Assembly (NCBI GenBank): GCA_025331125.1 | Contig: JAOALB010000025.1 | Coordinates: 1 to 64,000, forward strand | Source of the DNA: Mycogone perniciosa | Taxonomy: Eukaryota > Ascomycota > Sordariomycetes > Hypocreales > Hypocreaceae | Length of the DNA: 64,000 nucleotides | Reading direction: 5' to 3' | Shown: one piece after another, positions 12,304 through 25,166 of the stretch | Layout of the letters: each line of letters opens with the position of its first letter | Numbering within the stretch: the stretch's first letter is position 1 | Notes under the pieces: model-generated | Databases searched by the model: none | What the model was told of the DNA's origin: nothing | Seen by the model: only the letters and a program-made list of their open reading frames with translations | Made by a program: the position numbers and the translations under genes

Positions 12304-15300
12304 ATGAGCAATTACGTCAACGAACCAATTGCTATTGTTGGTAGTGCTTGTCGATTTCCTGGCGGCGCATCTTCGCCGTCCAAACTCTGGAAACTCCTCG
12401 AGAAACCTCGTGATGTCTTACGACGTATCGATCGTTTCAATGCTGAGAGCCGCTACCATGTTGACGGCAACCACCACGGCACCTCCAATGTCCTGGATGC
12501 ATACCTGCTAGAAGAGGACATCCGGACCTTTGATGCCCAGTTCTTCAATATCCAGGCAGGAGAGGCTGAATCAATAGATCCCCAGCAACGCATCTTGCTT
12601 GAAACAGTATATGAAGGCGTCGAGTCTGCTGGAATGACCATTGAGGGTCTTCAAAACTCACAAACTGCTGTTTATGTCGGTGTCATGTGTGATGACTACA
12701 CTGAGATCGTCTTCCACGATGGAGAGGCCATTCCAAAGTATGCCGCTACGAGCACGGCTCGGAGTATCATGTCGAACAGAATATCTTACTTTTTTAACTG
12801 GAAGGGACCTTCAATGACCATTGATACCGCTTGCTCTTCATCCCTTGTCGCTGTCCATCAGGCAGTCCAAAGCTTGCGAAGTGGCGAATCACGCATGGCA
12901 GTTGCTGCTGGCACGAACTTGATCTTGAGTTCCAAAATGTTCTCTGCTGAGAGCAACCTCCACATGCTATCACCAGACGGCAGATCCCGCATGTGGGATG
13001 CTGGTGCGAATGGCTACGCTCGTGGTGAGGGTGTTGCATCCGTTGTGCTGAAGACTCTCAGCCAGGCGATTGCGGATGGTGATAGTATCGAGTGCATCAT
13101 TCGCGAAACTGGTGTCAACCAAGACGGTCGGACTCCCGGCATAACCATGCCAAGCTCGGCCGCTCAGGCTTCTTTGATCCGTTCGACTTATGCAAAAGCT
13201 GGTTTGGACCTTAGAAAGAATTCTGACAGATGCCAATACTTCGAGGCCCATGGCACCGGAACCAGGGCCGGGGATCCACAGGAAGCTGAAGCAATCCACA
13301 AGTCCTTCTTCGCCGAAATTGGCGATACAGATACTGACCACGTTCTCTATGTGGGCTCTATAAAAACCGTTATTGGTCATACTGAGGGTACTGCCGGTCT
13401 TGCTGGGCTCTTGAAAGCCTCGCTCGCCATTCAAAATAAGATCATTCCACCAAACATGCTCTTCACGACTCTCAACCCGGATCTTGAGCCATTCTACCAC
13501 CAACTACAGGTGCCAACTGAAACAGTGCCTTGGCCTGAGCTTCCGGAGGGTTGTCCTCGCCGGGTCTCTGTCAACAGCTTCGGTTTCGGTGGAACCAATG
13601 CTCACGCCATCGTCGAGAGCTATGAACCGGCTGGACCGGCTAGCTCCGTGTCGTCTGATCCCGTCGCCATTCCTTTCATGTTCTCAGCTCCCAACGAGAC
13701 TGCGCTGACTAACCAGCTCAATTCCCATCTTTCTTTCTTGCGCGATAACAAGGACATCAGCCTGAGTTCTCTCGCTTGGACCCTCATCAAGAGATCGATC
13801 TTCAACCACCGAGCAGCATTCTCTGCCATGACTATTGACGAACTCGTGGAGAAGATTGAAGCAAAGCTTGAGGCCAAGAAATCCGAGAACACACCAGTTG
13901 GAACTCCCCAAGTTAAGGAAGGGCGAAGTATACTCGGTGTCTTCACTGGACAAGGTGCTCAATGGGCTGCCATGGGACGAGAGCTAGTTCTATCCTCCCC
14001 TGTCGTCGAGGGTATCATCGATGAGCTTGAGCAATCTCTTGCAGAACTCCCAACTAATGAGCGGCCCGTCTGGTCACTGAAGGAGGAGATGCTGAAGCAG
14101 GGCAAGGAATCTCGCATTGATGAGGGTCTCATATCCCAGCCTCTGTGCACTGCGGTGCAAGTCGTGTTGGTCAACCTACTTCGTACGGCCGGCATCACCT
14201 TCAAATCCGTTGTTGGCCACTCTTCCGGTGAAATCGGTGCTGCCTACGCTGCCGGCTACATCAGCGCTCGCGACGCCATCCGAATCGCTTACTTCAGAGG
14301 TTACTATGCCAAGCTTGCGAAGGGCCCCAATGGCGAGCATGGGTCTATGCTTGCTGTCGGAACTTCCATGGAAGATGCCGCTGAGATTTGCTCGCTCGAA
14401 ACGCTTGAGGGTAGAATCCAAATTGCTGCAAGCAACTCCTCCTCCAGCGTCACACTTTCTGGTGACAAGGAAGCAATTGAGGAGGCCTTGGAAATTTTGA
14501 AAGACGAGCAGAAATTCGCCAGACAGCTCAAGGTCGACACCGCTTACCATTCTCACCACATGAAGCCTTGCTCCGGGGCTTACACGAAATCGTTGGAAGA
14601 GTGTCAGATTCAGATCCTTAATCCAACTGACGGTTGCACTTGGTTCTCCTCTGTATTTGGCGGGAAAGTTGCAGATGTCGCCGACGGACTCGATAGCGCC
14701 TACTGGGTGAAGAACCTGCTGCAACCTGTCTTATTCTCCCAGGCTCTTACTGCTGCTCTTGCCAAACACTCCCCTCCAGTTGTTGTCTTGGAAGTTGGCC
14801 CACACCCGGCTCTCAAAGGACCTGCTACTGCAACGATCGAAGAGATTCTCGGCCATAATGTTCCGTACACAGGAACTCTTCATCGTAACAGTAACGATAT
14901 TGAGGCTTTAGCCGATGCCTTAGGATTCCTCTGGACACGTTTGGGTCCATCCATTCCCAGCTTCGCTGCCTTTGACCAAACCCTCAGCAATATCGCCACT
15001 TCTCAAAAGGCTTACTTGAAGGACATCCCGGGGTACGCTTGGGACCACAACCGCGTGTTCTTCTATGAGTCACGCATATCCAAAATCCACCGCCAGAGAA
15101 AGGATCCCATACACGAACTTCTCGGCGCTCGTATGGATGATGAAGTCGAGGGCGAGTTCAGATGGCGCAACTACATCAAGCCAAGCGAAATTCCTTATAT
15201 CTCGGGACACAAAATACAGGGCCAGTTGCTCTTCCCGGCAGCTGGCTTTGCTGTCATGGCCATTGAAGCATCCAAGTTGCTTGTGTCTGCGGACGAGGTT

Positions 15301-18300
15301 GAGTTGATTGAACTTCACAACTTTAGCTGCAAACGTGCTTTGGCTTTCCCAGACGAGGCTGCTGGTGTTGAAACTCTATTCGTTCTCTCAAATATTGCTA
15401 AGGGTGAAGGTGTCATTACGGCTAACTTCACGTGTGATGCTGCCTTGAGCAGAGAAAGCAGTCTGGCGTCCATGTCCACTGGACATTTAGTTCTCCGTCT
15501 TGGAACTCCATCTCAGATTGCGCTCCCGAAGCGAATCCCAGCTTCGTTCAAGCTCAAGGAAGTCGACATCAATGACTTCTACACCAGCTTGACTCATATT
15601 GGCTACAACTACAGTGGCATGTTCCAGGGTATCTCAAAATTGTCGCGGACGACTGACATCTCATCTGGAACGATCTACGTTCCTAATGAGGAGCAAGAGG
15701 ACTGTCCATATGTGATTCATCCTTCTACTCTCGATGTTGGATTTCAAGCTCTCTTCGGAGCCATTGGCGCTCCACATGACGGCCGTCTCTGGTCTCTTCA
15801 CGTCCCAACCCTGATCGAAAGGGTAAAGATCAATCCTCATGCTTTCAAATCTGGTGCTGCGCTTGGCGTTGAGCTTCCTTTCGATGCCACCCTCACCAAG
15901 GCTGCCACTGGATTCCGTGGATTCACTGGCGATATTGCCATGTATGATGAGGACGGAAAGAATTGTCTTGTCTCTATTGAAGGGCTCCGTGTTTCTCCTC
16001 TCGGTCCACCAACCAAGGCCGATGATCGCTCAATCTTCTGTGAGACCTCCTGGATGGAGGCTGAGCCAAACTGCACGATCGGATTCCAAGAATGGGTCGA
16101 GTCTGACGCCCAGAAGCTCCTTGGAGATATCATCGACCGTGCTTGCTTCTTCTACCTGAAACAAGTGTACCAAACCATCACTCCAGCCGAACGCCAACAG
16201 TATGATTTCCATCGTAAGGCTGTCTTGAACTGGGCGGAGCACCTTGTTGATCTTACTTCTCGTGGACTCCATCCTCATCTAAGACAGGAATGGATCAATG
16301 ATACAGAAGAGGCTCTCAGGCCAGAAATGTTGAAGATGGCGATTGAGTTCTTTGATATGGAGCTTATCATATTCAACGGCGATCGATTGCTTCCTTTTCT
16401 TCGTGGAGAGCTCAGTTTGCTGGAGGAGTTCAGAACTCACAACCTGCTCGACTGGCTATACAAAGGGTCTGAGGGCATCGTAGAGTACAATCAATATGCC
16501 GGACGTGTGGTCAAGCAGCTCGCCCATCGCTTTCCATTCATGAACATCTTGGAAATTGGTGCTGGTACCGGATCCGCTACCGAAGCCGTTTTAAATGAAA
16601 TCGGACACAGCTACTCTTCTTACACCTTCACCGATATCTCACCGGGTTTCTTCCCTGATGCTGCCAATCTTTTCAAGGAGCACGTCAAGGACAACGGTAT
16701 GAGTTTCAAGGTTCTCGATGTTGAGAAGGATCCGAAGCTTCAGGGATTTGTGGAAGGAAAATATGACTTGATTGTTGCTTGCAATGTTTTGCACGCCACC
16801 CGCTTTCTTGACGAAACTGTCAACAACTGCCGCAAGCTGTTGAGGCCTGGTGGCTATCTTGTGCTCATGGAAATTACTGACGTTGACTGGTTACGCACAC
16901 CTTTCTTATTTTCGGGTATGCACGGGTGGTGGGCTGGAGCTGAAGATGGTCGTCAGTACCACCCTGGTATTCCCAAGGGTCTATGGGATAGTATCTTCCG
17001 CCGCAATGGATTCTCGGGCATCGACACTACTACACCACCCTCCAAGTCTTTCATGGCTCCATTCTCCGTCATGGTCACTCAGGCCATTGACACGCAGATG
17101 AAGATGATCCGTGAGCCTCTCTCCGCTGCGCCTGCAAAGCCACTGGTTGATAACTTGCTCATCGTCGGTGGCCAAGAAGCATCCACTTACGATTTGGCTG
17201 AGGAGATTGAGGCTCTAGTTAGTCCGTTCTCCGGTACAGTAACTCTGATTGACAAGCTCGAGGACCTTGATTTCGAGAGCTTCGGTGCATCAACTTCAGT
17301 ACTTTGCTTGACCGAGCTTGACAAGCCTGTGTTCAAAAACCTCACCGAGGAAAGGCATGTGGCTCTGCAGGCAATAATGGACCAGGGCAAAAATATTCTC
17401 TGGATTGTTCAGGGTTCCCATGGTGAGAACCCATACTCGAGAATGATCTTTGGTCTTGCTCGCTGCTTGGTTGGTGAGCGTCAGGATGGTCTGACCATGC
17501 AAATCATGGACGTTGCTCACGACGATGAGCCTGGAGCATCCACCATTGCCGAGACGCTCATTCGAATGCACATTGCTGACTCCTGGAACAAGCTCGAGGA
17601 GCCATATAACCCACTCTGGACTTTGGAGCGTGAAATTCACACTTGCAAGGGAGTTATGCATATTCCTCGCTGCCAACCAGCCAAGGTGCTCGAGAGCAGA
17701 TACAATAGCAGCAGACGACAAATCAAGACTCTTGAGCCTCTCCACACTACTGCTGTGGAAATCACATCTGATGGCTCCTCGTACGAGATTGAAGAGCTCT
17801 TCCTAGCCCCTCGTGGCCTCGATGCCGCTGAGGATGCTAGTCTGACAACCATTCGACTCAAAAGATCTGTTCTGACGGCAGTCAAGGTCAAATCAGTTGG
17901 ATTCCTCTTCGTCGTCATTGGTGATGATGTTAGGACAAGCAAGCGGGTTCTTGCCTTGTCTGAGAAACAGCAATCTCTTATCTCTGTTCCAAAAGACTGG
18001 GTAGTTCCTTGCGAGGTGTCCGAGGGCCAGGAGGCCAGCCTTTTGGTCGCCGTTGCAAACGAACTTCTCGCCGATGCTATCTTGGGTAAGGCTGCTGACA
18101 ATATCCTCATTCATGAGCCAACCGTCCCCCTGGCACGAGTTTTGGTTAGAAAAGCTGCCGAGAAGAAGGCTTCCGTTGCTTTTACTACCGAGAGGGAAGA
18201 CAGTGCTTTCCGCGTCATCCACAAGGGCACTTCTCAAACTGCCGTGGCTGCGTACATCCCCAAAGGCATCACCTCTTTCGTTAACCTCAGCACCTCAGTG

Positions 18301-21300
18301 AATGCTGATAGTATTGGCGCTCGCATTGCTCACCAGCTCCCTAAAAAATGTAAATCAAAGACCGCCAGTGCTTTCTTTAGCACCACCGGGTTCAGCACCA
18401 ATCCCTCCGGGGATCTCGTAAGTGTTCTCAATGGCAGCATTGTTGAGTTCACCGCGGCTGGCACAACCTCAGCACCTAAAATTATTGCCTTGAAAGACGT
18501 TGCAGAATGTCGTCCATGTAGCGAGTCCGCCCTCACTATCAACTGGGCTGCTGATCATACTGTTCCTGTCAACCAAGTCACTGCTGAGCTCAAGGTCACT
18601 CTTCGCAACGACAGAACATACTGGCTCGTTGGTGCTACTGGTGAGCTTGGCTTGTCTACCGCGAAATGGATGGTAGACCGCGGTGCCAGATACATCGTAC
18701 TAACGTCCCGAAAGCCCAACGTAGATCAAGGATGGTTGGACGCTTTCGCAGCTCGGGGCGCTACTATCAAGGTTTGGGCCAGCGATATCTGCAGTCGATC
18801 CTCGGTGAGAAGGACGTATAAGCAGATCTGCGACACTCTTCCTCCCATTGCGGGCGTTGTCAACGCAGCAATGGTGCTTTCTGATGACCTGTACTCAAAC
18901 ATCTCGTATGACAAGTTCACTGAGACTCTCAAGCCAAAGGTTGAAGGTACTACCCACCTTGACGAGTTGTTCCCCAAGAACACTCTCCAATTCTTTATAC
19001 TTTTCTCATCTATTGTCTATGTCGCTGGTAATATCGGTCAAGCTGCGTATGCAGCAGCTAATGGCTTCCTGGTGAGCTTGGTAGAAGGACGCAGAAAGCG
19101 AGGCCTTGCCGCATCCGTTATATCCATTGCTGGTGTAGTTGGCGTTGGATACGTTGCGCGCACAGACAGGAAAATATACGATAAACTTGATGCTGCAGGT
19201 CTTTCTAATATTTCAGAGTGGGATTACCAACAAACCTTCGCTGAGGCGATCATCGCCAGTCACTCAAGTTCTGGTCGCAACTTTGAGATCTCCAACGCTG
19301 TCAAGAGTTTTGGCCCCGAGAATGATACAAACCAGCCTTTCTGGCTCAACATACCTCGATTCGCCAAGTACAAAGCTGTCAGGTCCGACTCTGTTGCTGA
19401 GCAGCCTGATAAAAACAATGTCTCTACTCGTGCTCTTTTGAAGGAACAGACCACAGAAGAAGGTGTCCGACAAGCGCTGCTCAGTAAGTGTCCTTTAGTA
19501 TGACGTATTGAAGTTTCTAACGTGTAATAGACGGATTGCTGGCCACTCTCTACCAGAAGCTCAACATGCTTCCGGAAGACAATGGTATTGCCCCTGAATC
19601 GTCCCTTATTGAACTTGGAATCGACTCGCTTGTTGCCATCGATCTGCGATCGTGGTTTTACAGCGAGCTGGAGATCGACATACCAGTCCTCAAGATCATG
19701 GGTGGTGCGACCGTCGCTACGATGGTCGATGATTGCTTCACTCGGCTCTCCCGAGACATGATCCCAAAGTTTAAAGAGGAAAAGGCCGAAGCCACCATCG
19801 AGGCCGAGACGGCTGATCTTTCAGAGAATGCTTCATCTGAGCTCTCATGCGTGGGTATGGAGTCGTCACAAGGTACTATGACTCCTCCAGGATCTTGGGA
19901 CGAGGCAGAGGGCAAGCTTGATCTTCTTGCCGCTAAACCGATACCTAAATTTGAAAAGACTGAAAGAATGGCTTACGGTGCATCCCAGTTCTGGTTTCTA
20001 TCCCAATATCTCAATGACCGAACGCCATTCAACACTCAATTTACTTGCTCACTGAAGGGTTCCTTGAACATCGGCCGAATGGAGCATGCTGTCGCAGCTC
20101 TCGGGAAACGGCACGAATCATTCAGGACTGCCTTCTACGCTAATACTGAGAGATTTAACGAGCCAACACAAGGTGTGATGGCCGACTCCCAGCTGTACCT
20201 CGAATTCAAGAAAATCAAGAACATTGATGAAGTCGAAGAAAATGCTCAAAAGCTCAGAGACCACGTCTTCGACATTGAGCGCGGAGAAGTCATTAGAGTT
20301 CTTCTCATGTCACTCACTCCCAAACTTCACTTTATGGTGTTAGGCTTCCACCATATTGCAATTGATGGATATGGTGTGAACCTGATACTCTCCGAGCTCC
20401 ATGCTCTTTATACCGACCAAAAACTCCCACCCGTTCAGATGCAATTCTCAGATTTCGCAAAGAAGCAACGGGAAGAAGTTGAAAGCGGCTCGCTTACCGA
20501 GGAACTCAAATACTGGAAGCAAGTATTCACTACCATCCCAGCTCCGCTTCCGCTTTTGCCAATGGCGAAGGTCAACTCCCGCCAGATCATGACTAGCTAC
20601 GAACAGGAAGAGTCTGAGGAGATCGCCTTAGATACAGAAATCTTGGCCAATATCAAGCAACTCTGCCGACAGACCGGATCTACCAGGTTCCATTTCTTCC
20701 TTGCATGCTTGAAAATCTTTCTCTTCCGTTACTTGGACGTTGACGACCTCAGCATTGGCTTAGCAGATGCCAACCGACTCGATAGGCAGACAGATCGCAC
20801 CATGGGATATCTTGTCAACTTACTTCCACTGCGATTTCAGAGACATAGCAAGCAAGACTTCGCGGCTGCAGTCAAGGAGGCTCGCGAGATCTCCCATGCT
20901 GCCTTGCAGCATTCTAGAATCCCTTTCGATGCTCTACTCGACAACCTCAATATTCCGCGCTCTGCCACCAGCACCCCACTCTTCCAAGTCTTTATAGACT
21001 ACCGCCAACTTAGCAGCACCTTGCCACTCCTTGGAGCCCAGCCTTACGGGAAGCAACTTGCTGGCCGGCTCGGTTATGACCTCGTCTTGGACATAACCGA
21101 CATCTCTAGCCAAGACGTAAGATTTAACTTCAAAGCTCTCGCAAGCCTGTACTCCAAAAGCACTGTAAATAGTCTCCTAAGGAGCTTTTTGCAACTTGTC
21201 AAGTCGATATCTTCAAATTCTAAGATCCAATTAAACAAAGTACCAATTTACAACGCACCAGATGTGGCGAAGGCGATCAAACTCGGGGCCGGTAAGTCAG

Positions 21301-24184
21301 CTGACAGCTCTATCAACTTGAACCTTCTAATGTGAGACCAGGTCCCTTCGTTCCTCTTGTCTGGCCAGCGACCATGTCTCACCGCATTGAGGATATGATA
21401 CTCTCCAACGCCAATGACATTGCACTCAAGGATGGCGTCGGAAGCTCTTATACATATGCTCAGATGTCTAAGCGAGTTGATGCCATTGCTTCAGCTCTCA
21501 CTACCGGAGGTGCAAAGGAAGGCTCCCTCGTGGCCGTATTCCAGGAACCCACCGCTGACTGGATCATTTCACTCCAAGCTATATGGAAGATTGGCGGCAT
21601 CTACGTCCCTCTTGAGCTGAACAACGGCCTCACTCGGCTTGCTATGATTGTTGCAGATGCCGAGCCTACTGCTATTCTTTGCCATGCAGCCACGGTCGCA
21701 GAAGTCTCAGGGTTGGTACCTGGATCTGCAAGCATCATCAACGTCTCTGAGGTAGCTGAGATCGAGGAGACCGTGACCACTAAGGCAACGCCGCAATCCC
21801 ATGCCATGGTCCTTTACTCTAGCGGAACAACCGGTACACCAAAAGGCATAATCATCCCTCACCACTCTCTTCGCAACTTTATTGAAGTTTCTGGCCAAAG
21901 ATACGGCATCGCCAAGGAGTACATCTTGCAACAAACGGCCTACAGCTTCGATCTTGCTATCTCCGAAGTCCTCTTTGGGCTTGGAAATGGAGGAAGTCTC
22001 TACATCGCATCGGCGGCACAACGCAAGGATCCCGTCAAGATTACCAATATCATCGCTTCCGAAAACATCACTTTCACCGTTGCTACTCCATCCGAATACA
22101 CTTCCTGGATCCGGTTCGGTGCTGCGGCTCTTACAGGGTCCAACTGGAAGATTGCAAAGACCATTGGAGAGCCTCTCACGACAGAGCTTACCCTCAAGTT
22201 CAGATTGTTGAAGAAGTCTGACTTGCGACTCATCAACTTCTATGGCCCTGCAGAGATTACAATCGCTTGCCACGCTGCCATTATAGACTACAACTCCGAT
22301 GAGCCCATCACCATCGGTTACACCTTGCCCAACTACCAGTCCTACATCATGGATAGGAACCTGGAGCCTGTTCCAATTGGTGTCAGTGGTGAGATCGTTA
22401 TCGGTGGTGCGGGAGTTGCCATTGGATATCTCAATAACGCAGAACTTACCAACAGGCAATTTGTTCCAAACACTTTTGCTCCAACAGCGGAGTGGCCAAA
22501 CTTGTACAGGACCGGTGATCAGGGTCGTCAGCTTACCGACGGATCAGTAGTCTACGAAGGAAGAATCGAAGGTGATTCCCAGATCAAGCTTCGCGGAATC
22601 AGAATCGAATTGAAAGATATCGAGTCAACAATTGTCAGAGCCTCAAAGGGTATCATTTACAAGGCGATTGCCTCTGTTCGTGGTGATGGAGACTCCAAGT
22701 TCATTGTCGCCCATACCGAATTCGCCGAATCCTTGCCCGAGAATCAAAAGGAAGGATACTTGTCCAACCTCCTAGCTTGTCTGCCTCTGCCCAGATACAT
22801 GTTACCCACCATGATGATCCCCTTGGACGCAATACCACTCAACAACCACGGCAAGATCGATAGACGTGCGGTCAATGCTATCCCTTTGCTAACTGCTCAG
22901 TGTGGCGTTGATTCCAACGATTCCAGTGATAGCTTGACTCAGACGGAGCTTAAACTGAAGGCTATTTGGGAGGAGGTTATCTCTGATGACATTTCAGATA
23001 CGGTTTCGATTAGTGCTAACACAGACTTCTTCCGTATTGGCGGCAACTCCATCCTCCTCATTAGAGTCCAGGCCAGCATCCGAGACATTTTTGCAACCGC
23101 TATCCCAATCATCACGATGCTTGAGGCTACCACACTTCGAGCAATGTCAGCAAAAGTTGATGCCGCGACTTCAGTTGCTGTCATTGACTGGGGTACAGAG
23201 ACTTCTCTCGACGAGGCTCTCTTCAAGATCCCTTCCACTCCCAGCAAAGCCCCTCAGGCGGGAGTGGTTGTGCTCATCACCGGTTCCACTGGTTACCTCG
23301 GACGCCACCTTCTCAAGCAGCTAGCTAGTGACGAGCGAGTCGCCAGAATCAATGCAGTCGCAATCCGGGAAGATAATCCTAAGAATATGCCCCGCGATGT
23401 CCTGAAGCAATGTGATAAGATCACAGCTTGGGAAGGCAACCTCGCACTGCCCAGATTCGGTCTCCCAGAGTCAACTTGGAGTGACCTTGGCAACACTGTC
23501 GACGTTATCATCCACAGTGGTTGTGATCGGTCCTTTTCTGACTACTACCAAGTCCTTCGAGCTGGCAACTTTGGCTCCACCAAGGAACTTACTGAACTCG
23601 CTCTGGGCCGCAAGGTTCCTATTCACTACATCTCTAGCAACGGCGTCCTTGACCTAGAGAACGCACCAAAGACAGGATCCGTCGCCACGGCTAGACTGCC
23701 AACCGACGGATCCAACGGCTACATTGTCTCCAAATGGGCCAGTGAAATATACCTGGAGAAGGCACACGAGAAGCTGGGTCTTCCAGTTCACATCCACCGC
23801 GTCGTTTCCGCGCCCGAGGAGAGTCAGAAGCCAACCCCTGAGGTTCTGAAGGAATTCTTGGACATAGCAGCCAACATGAACACGTTACCAGACCGCAACC
23901 AGTGGAACGGCACCTTTGATGTGATCCATGCGCCTACACTTGCCAAGACTATCTGTGACTCGGCCGTCGACCGCGAGGCCGATGTTCCCACTTTCGTGCA
24001 CTATGCGTCCGAGGCCAGAATGGGGATGGATGATTTCTATGGTCAGGATGACAGCAGCAGCGGGATGGGCGTCATGCCCACGCACTTGTGGGTTGGTGCG
24101 GCGAAGAGGCAGGGTCTGATGTACCATCTTTCAACCCAGGATATTGTTGTTGGTGGACCGAATGGGTTCACACTCAAGCGATGA
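12304..24184 (+). CDS. Hybrid PKS-NRPS (KS-AT-DH-MT-ER0-KR-ACP-C-A-T-R)
   Basis: A megasynthase that builds a reduced, C-methylated polyketide, condenses it with an amino acid and releases it. Exons are 12304-19483, 19531-21291 and 21342-24184; introns are 47 and 50 bp. The product is 3,927 residues, typical for the family. Visible sites: KS Cys177 (DTACSSS), His316 and His359; AT GHSSGE with Ser640; DH His969 and Asp1144; MT SAM loop LEIGAGTG at about 1416; a region without an ER nucleotide motif; KR GATGELG at 2110 with Tyr2249; ACP Ser2426; C domain HHIAIDG (2667-2673); A domain SGTTGTPKG at 3141, with FDLAISE retaining the Asp that binds the amino group; T Ser3550; R domain TGSTGYLG at 3627 with Tyr3774 and Lys3778. 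An in-frame ATG at 12136 would add 56 residues unlike the family N-terminus, so 12304 (just before EPIAIVG) was preferred. The amino acid and product are not predictable here; release may be reductive or by Dieckmann cyclisation. Confidence 0.96.
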
Positions 24185-25166
24185 AGGGCTGGTATTGGCT
24201 TTACTTGGTCGTTTGTTCTTGTGGCGTTCAGAAATTTGGACTAGCTCTTGACTCTTACGAAGGTATCATGACGCTGTAAATATTATATTCGCTTGGCGGT
24301 TTCGAGGCATGACTCTTCAATGGCATCGCAGTGAGTGGTGGAGGCAAATAGAGCCTCCAAAGGACCTGGCCGCTAGCTCACAACTTTGAGTATGCGAGAA
24401 AGGAGGAGTAATATCAAAGATTTATAGATTGACCTAGAAAACATGAAGTCTATGATGAGCTGCAAGGATTTATGCATAAGAAGCCACAGAGCATATCGTC
24501 GCAAGTGAAGGATAGTCTGCTTCTATACCAGTTTCTCACGAGTATTCTCGTCGACTCTAATGGCATCGACCTAGTCGCCAACACCATGTAGGAAGCCTAT
24601 AGGTTGTCTAGATATTTTTCTACTCCGTTTGACCTTGTAAAACGCTGTCATTGACTTCATATTTCGTATTCTAAGGGTGGAGGACCAATTTATATCCAGA
24701 TCATGAGACTAATTTCTCTAAGTATACTTGGACGCCACAATACTTCGGTATAAACGCAACCATAAGTTGCTGGTAGCATCTCGGAACACTGCATCTACAC
24801 TACTGCTAATTTAAAGGAGGCCTATCGGAGTCTTCTCGTGGTACTCACCTATGGATCAGTTGACGTAATGTAAAAGGTGTCCAAGCTTATGGCGTATTGC
24901 TACCAATGGCTTTGGCTCGTTCTATTTTCGAGCCAAACCATAATATGCTGAGGTAATGTCTTCTTGTGGGGAGACACCACAGCCGTGCTTTTTGCCTTGA
25001 AAGATTCCGCTTCATATCCTGCCTGGTCCGCGAGTCCTGCCCGAAAAGCTAAGTCACCTTCAGCGAGCCGCTTTCTAACTTGAGCTCTCAGACTTCCCTC
25101 ACCTTCATGTTGTTTATTTGGCGGCTTTTGTCAAACTATTGAACCAGGCTGGCAAAAGTGAAGGGT
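24185..25166. other. Intergenic region, PKS-NRPS to NLR
   Basis: About 1 kb between converging genes, expected to hold both 3' UTRs. A 52-codon stop-free stretch at 24433-24588 (plus strand) reads like protein but matches no family I recognise. Nothing else is supported. Confidence 0.5.
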
